This document shows, one piece after another, positions 24,829 through 32,269 of a stretch of 54,102 nucleotides of DNA. Positions within the stretch are counted from its first letter, which is position 1. Each line of letters begins with the position of its first letter. The translations under genes were made by a program, and so were the position numbers. The notes beneath the pieces are model-generated. The model had not been told where the DNA came from. It worked only from the letters and a program-made list of their open reading frames with translations, and made no database searches. Source of the stretch: Myxococcota bacterium (GTDB taxonomy: Bacteria > Myxococcota_C > UBA6777); NCBI GenBank assembly GCA_963169055.1, contig CAUJFU010000412.1, forward strand, positions 1 to 54,102, read 5' to 3'.

Positions 24829-26382
24829 ATGTCTGCTCGACATGCGTTATTTCAAATGGTTTCTTGTGCCTTGTTTTTGTTGGCGAGTTCTTTTCTCGCA
24901 GGATGCGGCAACACGCCGCTGTGCCAAAGCGAAAAGGATTGCATGGGCGATCAATACTGCTACCAAGGAACCTGCGCTCCGTTGTGCAAAAGCAACGGAG
25001 ATTGCTTGGGCAGCGATCAGTGCGACACAACGTCCAACCGTTGCGCCCCTGTCGGCTCCGTTGAAAAAACACCTTCTGAGCAAGCCCCCTCCGAACAAAC
25101 AGCTTCCGAAACATCAGAACAAGAGCACGTCGCAGATGCCCATCATTCCGAGCCTATAACTGAAAACGATCAAGAAACTATCGCAGAACTTGTCCCTGAA
25201 ACAACGCAAGAATCCGCTCCAGAATCTCTTTGTGGAAACGGACAGATCGATGCAAACGAAACATGCGATGGGAACAACTTTGGCGACAAAACTTGCGAAA
25301 AGCTCGGATTTTCGGGAGGAACGTTGAAGTGCAATGCTTGCGCAATGGATACGTCAGCTTGCACCAAAACCAACACCTCGAATTTTGGTAAACCTTGCCC
25401 AAGCAGCGGATGCGGAAGCGGGCTTGTTTGTGTGAAATTCGATGAAAACCTTTCGATCTGCACAGCCTACTGCGACGCCAACACCCCCTGCCCTACGCAA
25501 CCATCAGGGGCATCGTGTCGTTTTACGCTCGAAGGTAGCGGAAAAGAGATCTGCGGATGGGCCACAGAATCGGGCGCTCCACCCGTTTGCGGAAACAACC
25601 AGACCGACGCAGGCGAAGATTGCGATGGAAACTCGGTGTTTGCAACGTGCAAAGGTCTCGGTTATACAGGCGGAACGCTCAAATGCGATGCTTCCTGCAA
25701 ATACGATACATCCTCATGCACCGGGCAAACCCTCTGCACGAACCTCCCTCCCCGCCATTGCACCGATCCGAGCTGCTCGCAGATCATCGCTTTTACACCG
25801 ACCGCAGACAACGGATACATCGCGCTCCACGGCAATACCTTTAGTTGGCTGCGCCGTGATGCGGTGACTTTCGTCAAACACGCCACCGCGATCGTCGGTT
25901 GTGTATTCCCCAACACACCGCCCCTCGGGCTGGGGGATATGAGTATGCAAAACGGCCAAACACCCGCCGAAAACGGTCAGCTACGTCACCCCCAAGGAAC
26001 GCACGTCTACGGAACCGATATCGATCTCGCCTACTATCAAACAAGCACCGCAAACAACCATCTACGGGCCGTTTGCGAACACTACACCAACGGGCAAGAT
26101 CAATATCACTGCGTCTCACAACCTGCGCTACTCGAACCCAAACGAACGGCCTTTTTCCTCGCGAACATCCTTGCTTCTGCAAGAGTCCGTGTCATCGGCG
26201 TCGATGGAAAAGTCGGTCCCAAGCTGCTGACCGCGATCGATGAGTTGGTGCGTGATGGCCTGATCTCGCCTACAGCCCAACAACGCTTCAAAAGCGGGAC
26301 CATCACATGGGAGGAAACCGACACCAAGCGCGGTTGGTTCTATTTCCACCATCACCACACGCACATCAGCTTTACCCGCTAA
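24829..26382 (+). CDS. lipoprotein with Cys-rich repeats and a MepA/LAS-type murein peptidase domain
   Basis: The signal peptide ends in LAGC (Cys26), so the protein is lipidated. Residues about 27-70 and 135-300 are Cys-rich and include two units of the DUF4215 type (CGNGQIDANETCDG and CGNNQTDAGEDCDG). The C-terminal part (about 310-517) resembles the penicillin-insensitive murein endopeptidases (MepA, LAS fold): H-x-x-G-x-x-x-x-G-x-D-I-D-L (HPQGTHVYGTDIDL) and a terminal H-x-H motif (HHHHTHISF, about 507-515) as zinc ligands. It should cut peptidoglycan cross-links at the outer membrane. The ATG at 24829 has CGGAGG five bases upstream; a longer frame to 24601 lacks a site. It is 269 bases after the graspetide ligase, so shared transcription is uncertain. 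Confidence 0.82.
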   Translation: MSARHALFQMVSCALFLLASSFLAGCGNTPLCQSEKDCMGDQYCYQGTCAPLCKSNGDCLGSDQCDTTSNRCAPVGSVEKTPSEQAPSEQTASETSEQEHVADAHHSEPITENDQETIAELVPETTQESAPESLCGNGQIDANETCDGNNFGDKTCEKLGFSGGTLKCNACAMDTSACTKTNTSNFGKPCPSSGCGSGLVCVKFDENLSICTAYCDANTPCPTQPSGASCRFTLEGSGKEICGWATESGAPPVCGNNQTDAGEDCDGNSVFATCKGLGYTGGTLKCDASCKYDTSSCTGQTLCTNLPPRHCTDPSCSQIIAFTPTADNGYIALHGNTFSWLRRDAVTFVKHATAIVGCVFPNTPPLGLGDMSMQNGQTPAENGQLRHPQGTHVYGTDIDLAYYQTSTANNHLRAVCEHYTNGQDQYHCVSQPALLEPKRTAFFLANILASARVRVIGVDGKVGPKLLTAIDELVRDGLISPTAQQRFKSGTITWEETDTKRGWFYFHHHHTHISFTR

Positions 26383-26424
26383 TCGACTACCACGCGCACA
26401 TCAGCCCTACCCGCCAATCCACGA
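26361..26424. repeat. 35-bp imperfect tandem duplication over a stop codon
   Basis: Copies begin at 26361 and 26396 (GCACATCAGC...TACCCGC). The first contains the stop TAA of the peptidase gene; in the second copy the same position reads CAA. Confidence 0.75.
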
Positions 26425-26546
26425 CGATCTCGTACACATTAGTTTTAGGACACGGGTTTTTTTCGAGAAAAGAGAACAGGGGAAAGGATTGTTGACCAGC
26501 GAAGGACAAAAAACAAAGGGGGGGGGGAATGAGGGGGGGATTTGTA

Positions 26547-26619
26547 AGCGGGAGACGGGGATCGAACCCGCGACCTTCAGCTTGGGAAGCTGACGCTCTA
26601 CCAATTGAGCTACTCCCGC
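26547..26619 (-). tRNA. tRNA-Gly (anticodon CCC)
   Basis: A full cloverleaf on the minus strand: acceptor stem GCGGGAG/CTCCCGC, D arm TAGCTCAATTGGTAGAGC, anticodon stem TCAGC/GCTGA with loop TTCCCAA (anticodon CCC), and T arm with GGTTCGATCC. The discriminator base is T, usual for glycine tRNAs. CCA is not encoded. A promoter lies just upstream. Confidence 0.95.
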
Positions 26620-26631
26620 AGATAGGGCTAG

Positions 26632-26660
26632 GGTGTAGCGCAAGCAGCGCAGGTTGTCAA
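26632..26660 (-). promoter_or_regulatory. promoter of the tRNA-Gly gene
   Basis: On the minus strand: a perfect -35 TTGACA (26655-26660), a 17-base spacer, and a poorer -10 TACACC (26632-26637). Transcription would begin about six bases before the tRNA. Confidence 0.55.
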
Positions 26661-27050
26661 GAGCAAAGATCAGTCGTTGCGGGACTGAGCAAGGATTCAT
26701 TGTTTTTGAAAGAGAGGGCGGAGCAGATCGAGCTAGACGGATGGGGAGAGAAGAGAAGAAGGGAAGGGAGGATAGAGCAAGCGAAGCAAAAAGCAGTCTT
26801 GACTTTCTACGGGAGTCTTGGTAAGAGCGCTTGCGTTTACGGGCTTGGATGTTTTTTGCAAAAGAGACGGATCGCGCAAGCGCATCGGTTTCGGGGTGCG
26901 GAGCATCAAGGGAAGCCGAAAGAGTCCATGAAGAAAAGCGAATGTTCGACGGGCGAAAGATCGCCTGCCTTTTGGAAGCTCTGAAACCACGATCCGTTGG
27001 GGTGGATGGGCCAGAGCGATAGACAACACCAGCGATTGAGGAGAGTGCAG
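26661..27050. other. purine-rich upstream region of the ATP-citrate lyase operon
   Basis: No gene seen. On the plus strand it is rich in G and A runs. A weak promoter candidate is TTGACT (26799-26804), a 17-base spacer, then TAAGAG (26822-26827). That would leave a long leader of about 220 bases before the aclB start. Confidence 0.35.
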
Positions 27051-28331
27051 ATGGCACGCAAAGGTATTCGTGAATACGACGCCAAGCGGATGTTGGCCAC
27101 AGCCCTGACCGGTTACGATGGTCGGGTTGCCTTGGTGGGTCCCGGTGAAGATCTCAGAAAGAAAACGGAAGAGTACCCTTGGTTGAAGACCGAGAAGCTG
27201 GTGGCGAAACCGGATCAACTTTTCGGAAAGCGCGGAAAGAACGGTCTGATCTGTTTGAACAAAGGTCTCGAAGAAACGGCAGCTTGGATCAACGAGCGCA
27301 TGGACAAAGAAGTGACACTATTGAGCGGCGTGAAGGGCGTGTTGACGCACTTTATCGTGGAAGTGTTCACTCCGTTTGATGCGGATACACGCGAATATTA
27401 CTTGTCTCTCGATTTGGACGTGAACGGTGATATCCTTCGCTTGTCCAATTCGGGCGGTATCGATGTGGAAGAGTACATGGGCGACGAGAACAAATTCGTC
27501 GAAGTGATGCTCAACGGTGACAAAGCCTTCGATCCCCAAGATGTCGATGCAGCGGTGAAAAAGCTGTTCCCTGCAAATCACCACGCTTCTGTCCATCGCT
27601 TTATCAAAGAAACATACAGCCACTTTGTGGCGGGTGGCTACACGCTGTTGGAGATCAACCCCTTTGTGGTGTTGGGCGATGGTCGTGCGCAACCGCTCGA
27701 TATGGTCGCGAAAGTGGACGATACTGCGGCGTTTGAGACCCGCAAAATGTGGGGCGACAATCTGGAGTTTCCTGCTGCGTTCGGTGAACACCTGACGCCC
27801 GCCGAAGAATTCGTGCGCGAGTTAGACTCCAAAACAGGCGCATCGTTGAAATTGCGTATCCTGAACCCGAAAGGCCGTGTGTGGAACATGGTTGCGGGTG
27901 GTGGTGCGTCGGTGATCTATGCCGACACCGTGTGCGACTTGGGCTTTGCCAACGAGCTTGCGATGTATGGCGAATACTCGGGCAACCCCGACACCAACAA
28001 CACCTACCTGTACGCGAAGACCGTTCTCGAACAGATGACCGCTGAGAAAGATCCCCAAGGGCGGCCCAAGTTCCTGCTTTTGGGCGGTGGTATCGCGAAC
28101 TTTACGGACGTGGCCAAGACGTTTACGGGCATCATCATGGCGATGCAAGAGTTGGCAGAAAAGATGAAAGAGGTTGATGTGCGCGTGTTTGTGCGTCGTG
28201 CAGGTCCCAACTACAAAGAAGGTCTCATCAAATTGAAGGCCGCCGGCCAACGTTTAGGGATTCCCATCGAAGTGCATGGCCCTGAAACACACATGACCCA
28301 GATCGTGGCTGATGCGCTGTTGCGCAAATAA
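27051..28331 (+). CDS. aclB: ATP-citrate lyase, small (citrate-binding, ATP-grasp) subunit
   Basis: ATP-citrate lyase turns citrate, CoA and ATP into acetyl-CoA and oxaloacetate in the cytoplasm. This 426-residue subunit matches, over its whole length, the short subunit of two-gene plant-type enzymes: MARKGIREYDAKRML start, KPDQLFGKRGK, FIVEVFTP, EYYLSLD, LLEINPFVV, PLDMVAKVDDTAAF, NPKGRVWNMVAGGGASVIYA-type region, GGGIANFTDVA and the ending IPIEVHGPETHMT. It contains the ATP-grasp and citrate-binding domains. GAGGAGA lies six bases before the ATG. The large subunit follows 62 bases later. I use the Chlorobium names (aclB small, aclA large); plant naming is the reverse. Confidence 0.94.
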   Translation: MARKGIREYDAKRMLATALTGYDGRVALVGPGEDLRKKTEEYPWLKTEKLVAKPDQLFGKRGKNGLICLNKGLEETAAWINERMDKEVTLLSGVKGVLTHFIVEVFTPFDADTREYYLSLDLDVNGDILRLSNSGGIDVEEYMGDENKFVEVMLNGDKAFDPQDVDAAVKKLFPANHHASVHRFIKETYSHFVAGGYTLLEINPFVVLGDGRAQPLDMVAKVDDTAAFETRKMWGDNLEFPAAFGEHLTPAEEFVRELDSKTGASLKLRILNPKGRVWNMVAGGGASVIYADTVCDLGFANELAMYGEYSGNPDTNNTYLYAKTVLEQMTAEKDPQGRPKFLLLGGGIANFTDVAKTFTGIIMAMQELAEKMKEVDVRVFVRRAGPNYKEGLIKLKAAGQRLGIPIEVHGPETHMTQIVADALLRK

Positions 28332-28393
28332 CGGCTGCGCTGCTTTGTAACGACACAGCGAATCGCAAATCGCGCACATAAGGGAGAAAACAG

Positions 28394-30238
28394 ATGAGCC
28401 GACCCAGTTACCAGCTCTTCGATAAAAATACCACCGCGCTGATCTACGGGATGCAGACCGCAGCAGTGCAACGCATGCTTGACTTTGACTTTGCTTGCCG
28501 CCGCGCCAAGCCCTCCGTTTCCGCGTTGATCAACCCGGGTAGCGAAGGCTATGAGAAGATCTTTTGGGGCACCAAAGAGATCCTTCTGCCCGTGTTTCCT
28601 GATATCGCCTCGGCTGCCAAAGCCTGCCCCGAATCGGATGTGTTGATCAACTTCGCCTCGTACCGTTCGGCCTATCCGACGACGCTCGAAGCGATGGCGA
28701 TCCCCCAACTCCGTACGCTCGTGATCATCGCCGAAGGCGTTCCCGAGCGCCGCGCCCGTCATCTTCGCGGCCTTGCCCGTGAGAAGGGCGTCAACATCAT
28801 CGGTCCTGCGACCGTTGGTGGGATCAAAGCAGGTGTGTTCCGCATCGCCAACACGGGCGGAACCATCGAAAATATCGTCAGCTCGAAGCTGCATCGCCCG
28901 GGTTCTGTGGGCTTTGTGTCCAAATCAGGCGGGATGTCCAACGAGTCTTACAACGTGATCGCCCAATGCACCGACGGCGTCAACGAAGGGATCGCGATCG
29001 GCGGCGATGCGTTCCCCTGTTCGACTTTGCTTGATCACCTGCTGCGTTTCCAAGACAACCCCGATATCAAGATGATGGTGTGCCTCGGTGAAGTCGGCGG
29101 CGAAGAAGAATACCGTATCGCCGAAGCCATCGCGAGCGGACGCATCACCAAACCCGTTGTGGCATGGGTCACGGGAACCTCGCTCGAACACCTGCCCCAA
29201 GGCGTGCAGTTCGGACACGCCGGCGCAAAAGCCGATGTCAAGCGCGAAACCGCACCCGCGAAAAACGAGGCCCTGCGCAAAGCAGGTGCGATCGTTCCCG
29301 AGTCTTTCAACGACTACGGCAAAGCGATCAAAGAAACCTTTGACAAACTCGTTGCCGAAGGCAAACACACACCGATCGCGGACGTGGAACCACAAAACGT
29401 CCCGATGGACTTTAAAAGCGCTGTGGCGCTCAATATGGTTCGCCGCCCCACCAACTTCATCTGCACGATTACCGATGATGCGGGCGATGAGCTAAACTAC
29501 GCAGGCCACAAGATCAGCAAGGTGATCAGCGAAAACTACAGCATCGGCGATGTCTTGTCGTTGTTGTGGTTCCGTCAACGCCTTCCCAAGTGGGCCACCG
29601 ACTTCTTGGAGATGGTGATCAAGTTGACCGCCGACCACGGCCCCGCAGTGTCGGGCGCACACAACGCGATCGTTACCGCCCGCGCAGGACGCGATCTGAT
29701 GAGCGCCGTGGCTTCGGGTATTTTGACCATCGGTCCGCGTTTTGGGGGTGCCGTTGCGGGCGCTGCTGTGATGTTCAAAGATGCGTACGACCGCAAGCTC
29801 AATGCAGTCCAATTCATCGACGAAAAGAAAAAGCAGAACGTCAACGTGCAAGGGATCGGCCACCGCATCAAATCGCTGCGTAACCCGGATATGCGCGTTG
29901 TCTTGCTCAAAAAATACGCAGACGAACATTTCCCCCAACATCCCCTGCTCGACTTTGCTCTCGAAGTCGAACAGGTGACCACGCAGAAAAAAGACACCTT
30001 GATCCTCAACGTGGACGGTGCCATCGGCGTTTTGTGCGTGGATATGATGTACGCATGCGGCTTCTCTGAGAGCCGAGTGCAAGACGTTGTGGACGCAGGC
30101 GCACTCAACGGTCTGTTCTTGCTTGGCCGCACCATCGGCATGGTCGGTCACTTTATGGATCAGCATCGCCTCAAAGCACCGCTCTATCGCCATCCTTGGG
30201 ACGATATCCTCTACGACTTGCCCGCAGACGCAGAATAA
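28394..30238 (+). CDS. aclA: ATP-citrate lyase, large (catalytic) subunit
   Basis: The 614-residue partner. The N-terminal half is like succinyl-CoA synthetase alpha and carries the phospho-histidine His275 in VQFGHAGAK. The C-terminal half is the citrate-synthase-like citryl-CoA lyase domain, with SGAHNAIVTARAG (about 420-432) and GIGHRIKS (487-494). Length and sequence are close to the plant ACLB and Chlorobium large subunits (about 608 aa). AGGGAGA precedes the ATG, and a terminator follows the stop. With the small subunit this should give an active enzyme: either for the reductive TCA cycle or, as in eukaryotes, for acetyl-CoA supply to lipid synthesis. The window does not decide which, because no 2-oxoglutarate:ferredoxin oxidoreductase or fumarate reductase is visible. 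Confidence 0.94.
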   Translation: MSRPSYQLFDKNTTALIYGMQTAAVQRMLDFDFACRRAKPSVSALINPGSEGYEKIFWGTKEILLPVFPDIASAAKACPESDVLINFASYRSAYPTTLEAMAIPQLRTLVIIAEGVPERRARHLRGLAREKGVNIIGPATVGGIKAGVFRIANTGGTIENIVSSKLHRPGSVGFVSKSGGMSNESYNVIAQCTDGVNEGIAIGGDAFPCSTLLDHLLRFQDNPDIKMMVCLGEVGGEEEYRIAEAIASGRITKPVVAWVTGTSLEHLPQGVQFGHAGAKADVKRETAPAKNEALRKAGAIVPESFNDYGKAIKETFDKLVAEGKHTPIADVEPQNVPMDFKSAVALNMVRRPTNFICTITDDAGDELNYAGHKISKVISENYSIGDVLSLLWFRQRLPKWATDFLEMVIKLTADHGPAVSGAHNAIVTARAGRDLMSAVASGILTIGPRFGGAVAGAAVMFKDAYDRKLNAVQFIDEKKKQNVNVQGIGHRIKSLRNPDMRVVLLKKYADEHFPQHPLLDFALEVEQVTTQKKDTLILNVDGAIGVLCVDMMYACGFSESRVQDVVDAGALNGLFLLGRTIGMVGHFMDQHRLKAPLYRHPWDDILYDLPADAE

Positions 30239-30257
30239 TCGGCGTTTTCCTTTCTTG

Positions 30258-30293
30258 CAGCGCGCTCCGTTCGGGGCGCGCTGTTCTGTTTTT
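30258..30293 (+). terminator. rho-independent terminator after aclA
   Basis: Stem CAGCGCGC (30258-30265) with GCGCGCTG (30276-30283), plus an inner CC/GG pair, followed by TTCTGTTTTT. It lies 20 bases past the aclA stop, so the dehydrogenase-like gene downstream probably has its own promoter. Confidence 0.75.
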
Positions 30294-30487
30294 CCCCCAC
30301 AACATCGCTGCTCTTCGCGCCCTTCGGATGCACACCACGATGATCTTTTGCGAAAAGAGCGATCTTCAAAAAAATCAACAAGCCACTGCATAGAAAAACA
30401 TTCTATCCAACACACGATAGCGACCGTCGCATCAAGTCAATGAGCCTCGATCAGAGACGACGGTCTGACAGTACAGAGGAGACGAGT

Positions 30488-32227
30488 ATGTCCCAAATCG
30501 ATGTCTTGTATTTTCCCGGTGATGATCGCGCAGAAGATGCCAGCGAAGTCGCCAAAGACGTTGCCAACGCTGCGCTTGCACGTGCCAACGAGATCGTGGG
30601 TTCAAGCCACAAATTCAACTGGATCTCTGAGAACGAAGATCCCCGCCTGACGGTCGGTTTGCGCTTGTGGTTGCGATTGAAAAACCAATTTGACCTGCCC
30701 GTTCTCAACGAAAACAACGCACGCGATAAAGAAGTCCTCAACTTCCTCTTGAAGTCCGATCTCACGGAGATCCAAGCCAAGTACCCCAAGATCCAAGCCT
30801 CTGATCTCGCCTTCATCCGTGACGCAGCGCAATCGTTGTTGGACATGAACGTGCTGGTGCCTTCGGACGGCGTGCTCGAAGCGTTGAATCGCGTGGGCTA
30901 CTCTTACAAAGGCGCGACTGGTACGCTCTCTGGCAAAGGCACCCCCGCAAGCATCAACGTGTTTATTCGCCAAAAACTCGAATCTGACGCCTGTGTCCGC
31001 GACTTCAAAAACGTGGCTCCTCGCAAACACAAATCCGTCGATGTCGATATGGCCGTATTTGTGGGCTGTGAAGGCGTGACCTCTGAGTCCGAACACCTCG
31101 TCGGAACGGGCTACACCGACGCCAAGATCATCACCAAAAAATCGGCAGCGGTGATCCAAAAAGCCTTCGAATACGCCAAAGCCAAAGGGATCGACAAAGT
31201 CTATGTTGCGGAAAAAGGCAACATCTTGAAAGAGTCGGACAACGCCTTCATCGATCTGGCAAAAGCCGCAGAAGCCGAAACAGGCGTCAAGATGGAATAC
31301 ATCATCTTCGACAACTTCTTGCAACGTATCACCAAAAACCCCGATTGGTTCAAGGTGGTCGTCACTTCTCGTTTCAATGGTGAAGAATTCTTGGTTCCCC
31401 TTGCGGTCGCCATGTTCGACGAAGTCGAACGCGAAGATCTCGGAAAAGACGTGGGCGTCTTCTCCCGCTATGTCGGCAAAAACATCGACTACACCAAAAC
31501 CAAGATCGACACCCGCTGCTATCGCCAAAACAACGAGTGTTTCTACATCGGCGAAGACAAACGCACCGAAACCGAATCCATCAACTTCCGCCGCATCACC
31601 CGCAAGATGTCCGAAAATATCATCCGCTACTCGCTCGACGATACGCTCGTGCGTGGCGCAAAGCGCTTGTTTATCCTCTATTCACCGTACCTTGCAGGCG
31701 ACAAGCTCTTCCTCCAAGTGGGCCGAGAGATCGCCCGCGAAGAAAAGTACAAGTCCATCGATGTGGTGTTTATGACCATCGGCGACTACTGCTGGTATAC
31801 CGTCCATCGCCCCGAATCGGTCGAAGGCGTGGTGGGAACCAACTTGACCATGGACTTTTTGACCGACGCAGAAGCCTCGAAGATCGGCGGCATCGGGATG
31901 ATGCCCAGCTTCAATTACACCCTTGAGACGGGCATCATGGTGTCCGAACCCGGACACGGAACCGCCCCCGACCTCCAACCGAACCAGATCAATCCCGGTG
32001 CTTCGATCTGGGCGATGGCTGCGTTGCTTGAGCGTATGAGCGACGACCTCAGCGGTCGGATCACTCCCGACCAAAAGAAAACACTCGCCAAAGCCGCTGA
32101 GCTCGTCTACAAAGCCACCACCCAATTCTACTCCGCAGGCCAAAACTTGACGGGTGATCTTGGCGGAACCGGCACCACTACGGGCGTTGGCGAAGGCATC
32201 AAAGCCATCCTCCACACCCTCCAATAA
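30488..32227 (+). CDS. isocitrate/isopropylmalate-dehydrogenase-family protein with internal duplication
   Basis: A 579-residue cytoplasmic protein; dimeric members have about 335-420. N-terminal PGDD (10-13) stands where the family has PGDGIGPE. Ser155, Asn157, Arg161 and Arg171 (SINVFIRQKLESDACVR) match the isocitrate-binding set. Two copies of the catalytic region follow, about 187-310 and 340-470. Copy 1 keeps the Lys of K-G-N-I (Lys243) and the Asp of D-N-F-L-Q (Asp275), but lacks the Arg/Tyr and the two metal Asp. Copy 2 has Arg346 and Tyr353 (YRQNNECFYIG), Asp456 and Asp460 (NLTMDFLTD), and then HGTAPD (490-495), but lacks the Lys. In E. coli isocitrate dehydrogenase, Lys230 and Asp283 come from the partner subunit. 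AGAGGAGA precedes the ATG at 30488. Position after aclBA suggests isocitrate as substrate (inference). It is not the classic 740-residue monomeric enzyme. Confidence 0.85.
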   Translation: MSQIDVLYFPGDDRAEDASEVAKDVANAALARANEIVGSSHKFNWISENEDPRLTVGLRLWLRLKNQFDLPVLNENNARDKEVLNFLLKSDLTEIQAKYPKIQASDLAFIRDAAQSLLDMNVLVPSDGVLEALNRVGYSYKGATGTLSGKGTPASINVFIRQKLESDACVRDFKNVAPRKHKSVDVDMAVFVGCEGVTSESEHLVGTGYTDAKIITKKSAAVIQKAFEYAKAKGIDKVYVAEKGNILKESDNAFIDLAKAAEAETGVKMEYIIFDNFLQRITKNPDWFKVVVTSRFNGEEFLVPLAVAMFDEVEREDLGKDVGVFSRYVGKNIDYTKTKIDTRCYRQNNECFYIGEDKRTETESINFRRITRKMSENIIRYSLDDTLVRGAKRLFILYSPYLAGDKLFLQVGREIAREEKYKSIDVVFMTIGDYCWYTVHRPESVEGVVGTNLTMDFLTDAEASKIGGIGMMPSFNYTLETGIMVSEPGHGTAPDLQPNQINPGASIWAMAALLERMSDDLSGRITPDQKKTLAKAAELVYKATTQFYSAGQNLTGDLGGTGTTTGVGEGIKAILHTLQ

Positions 32228-32269
32228 CCCTCCGCCCCTTCTTCTCTCCCTGCCCCCCCCAAACGAGCC

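Noticed and set aside
30488-32227. Frameshifted or chimeric dehydrogenase caused by assembly error
   Set aside because: The frame is open throughout, the two copies are far diverged in DNA, and their residue losses are complementary, which chance joining would not produce.
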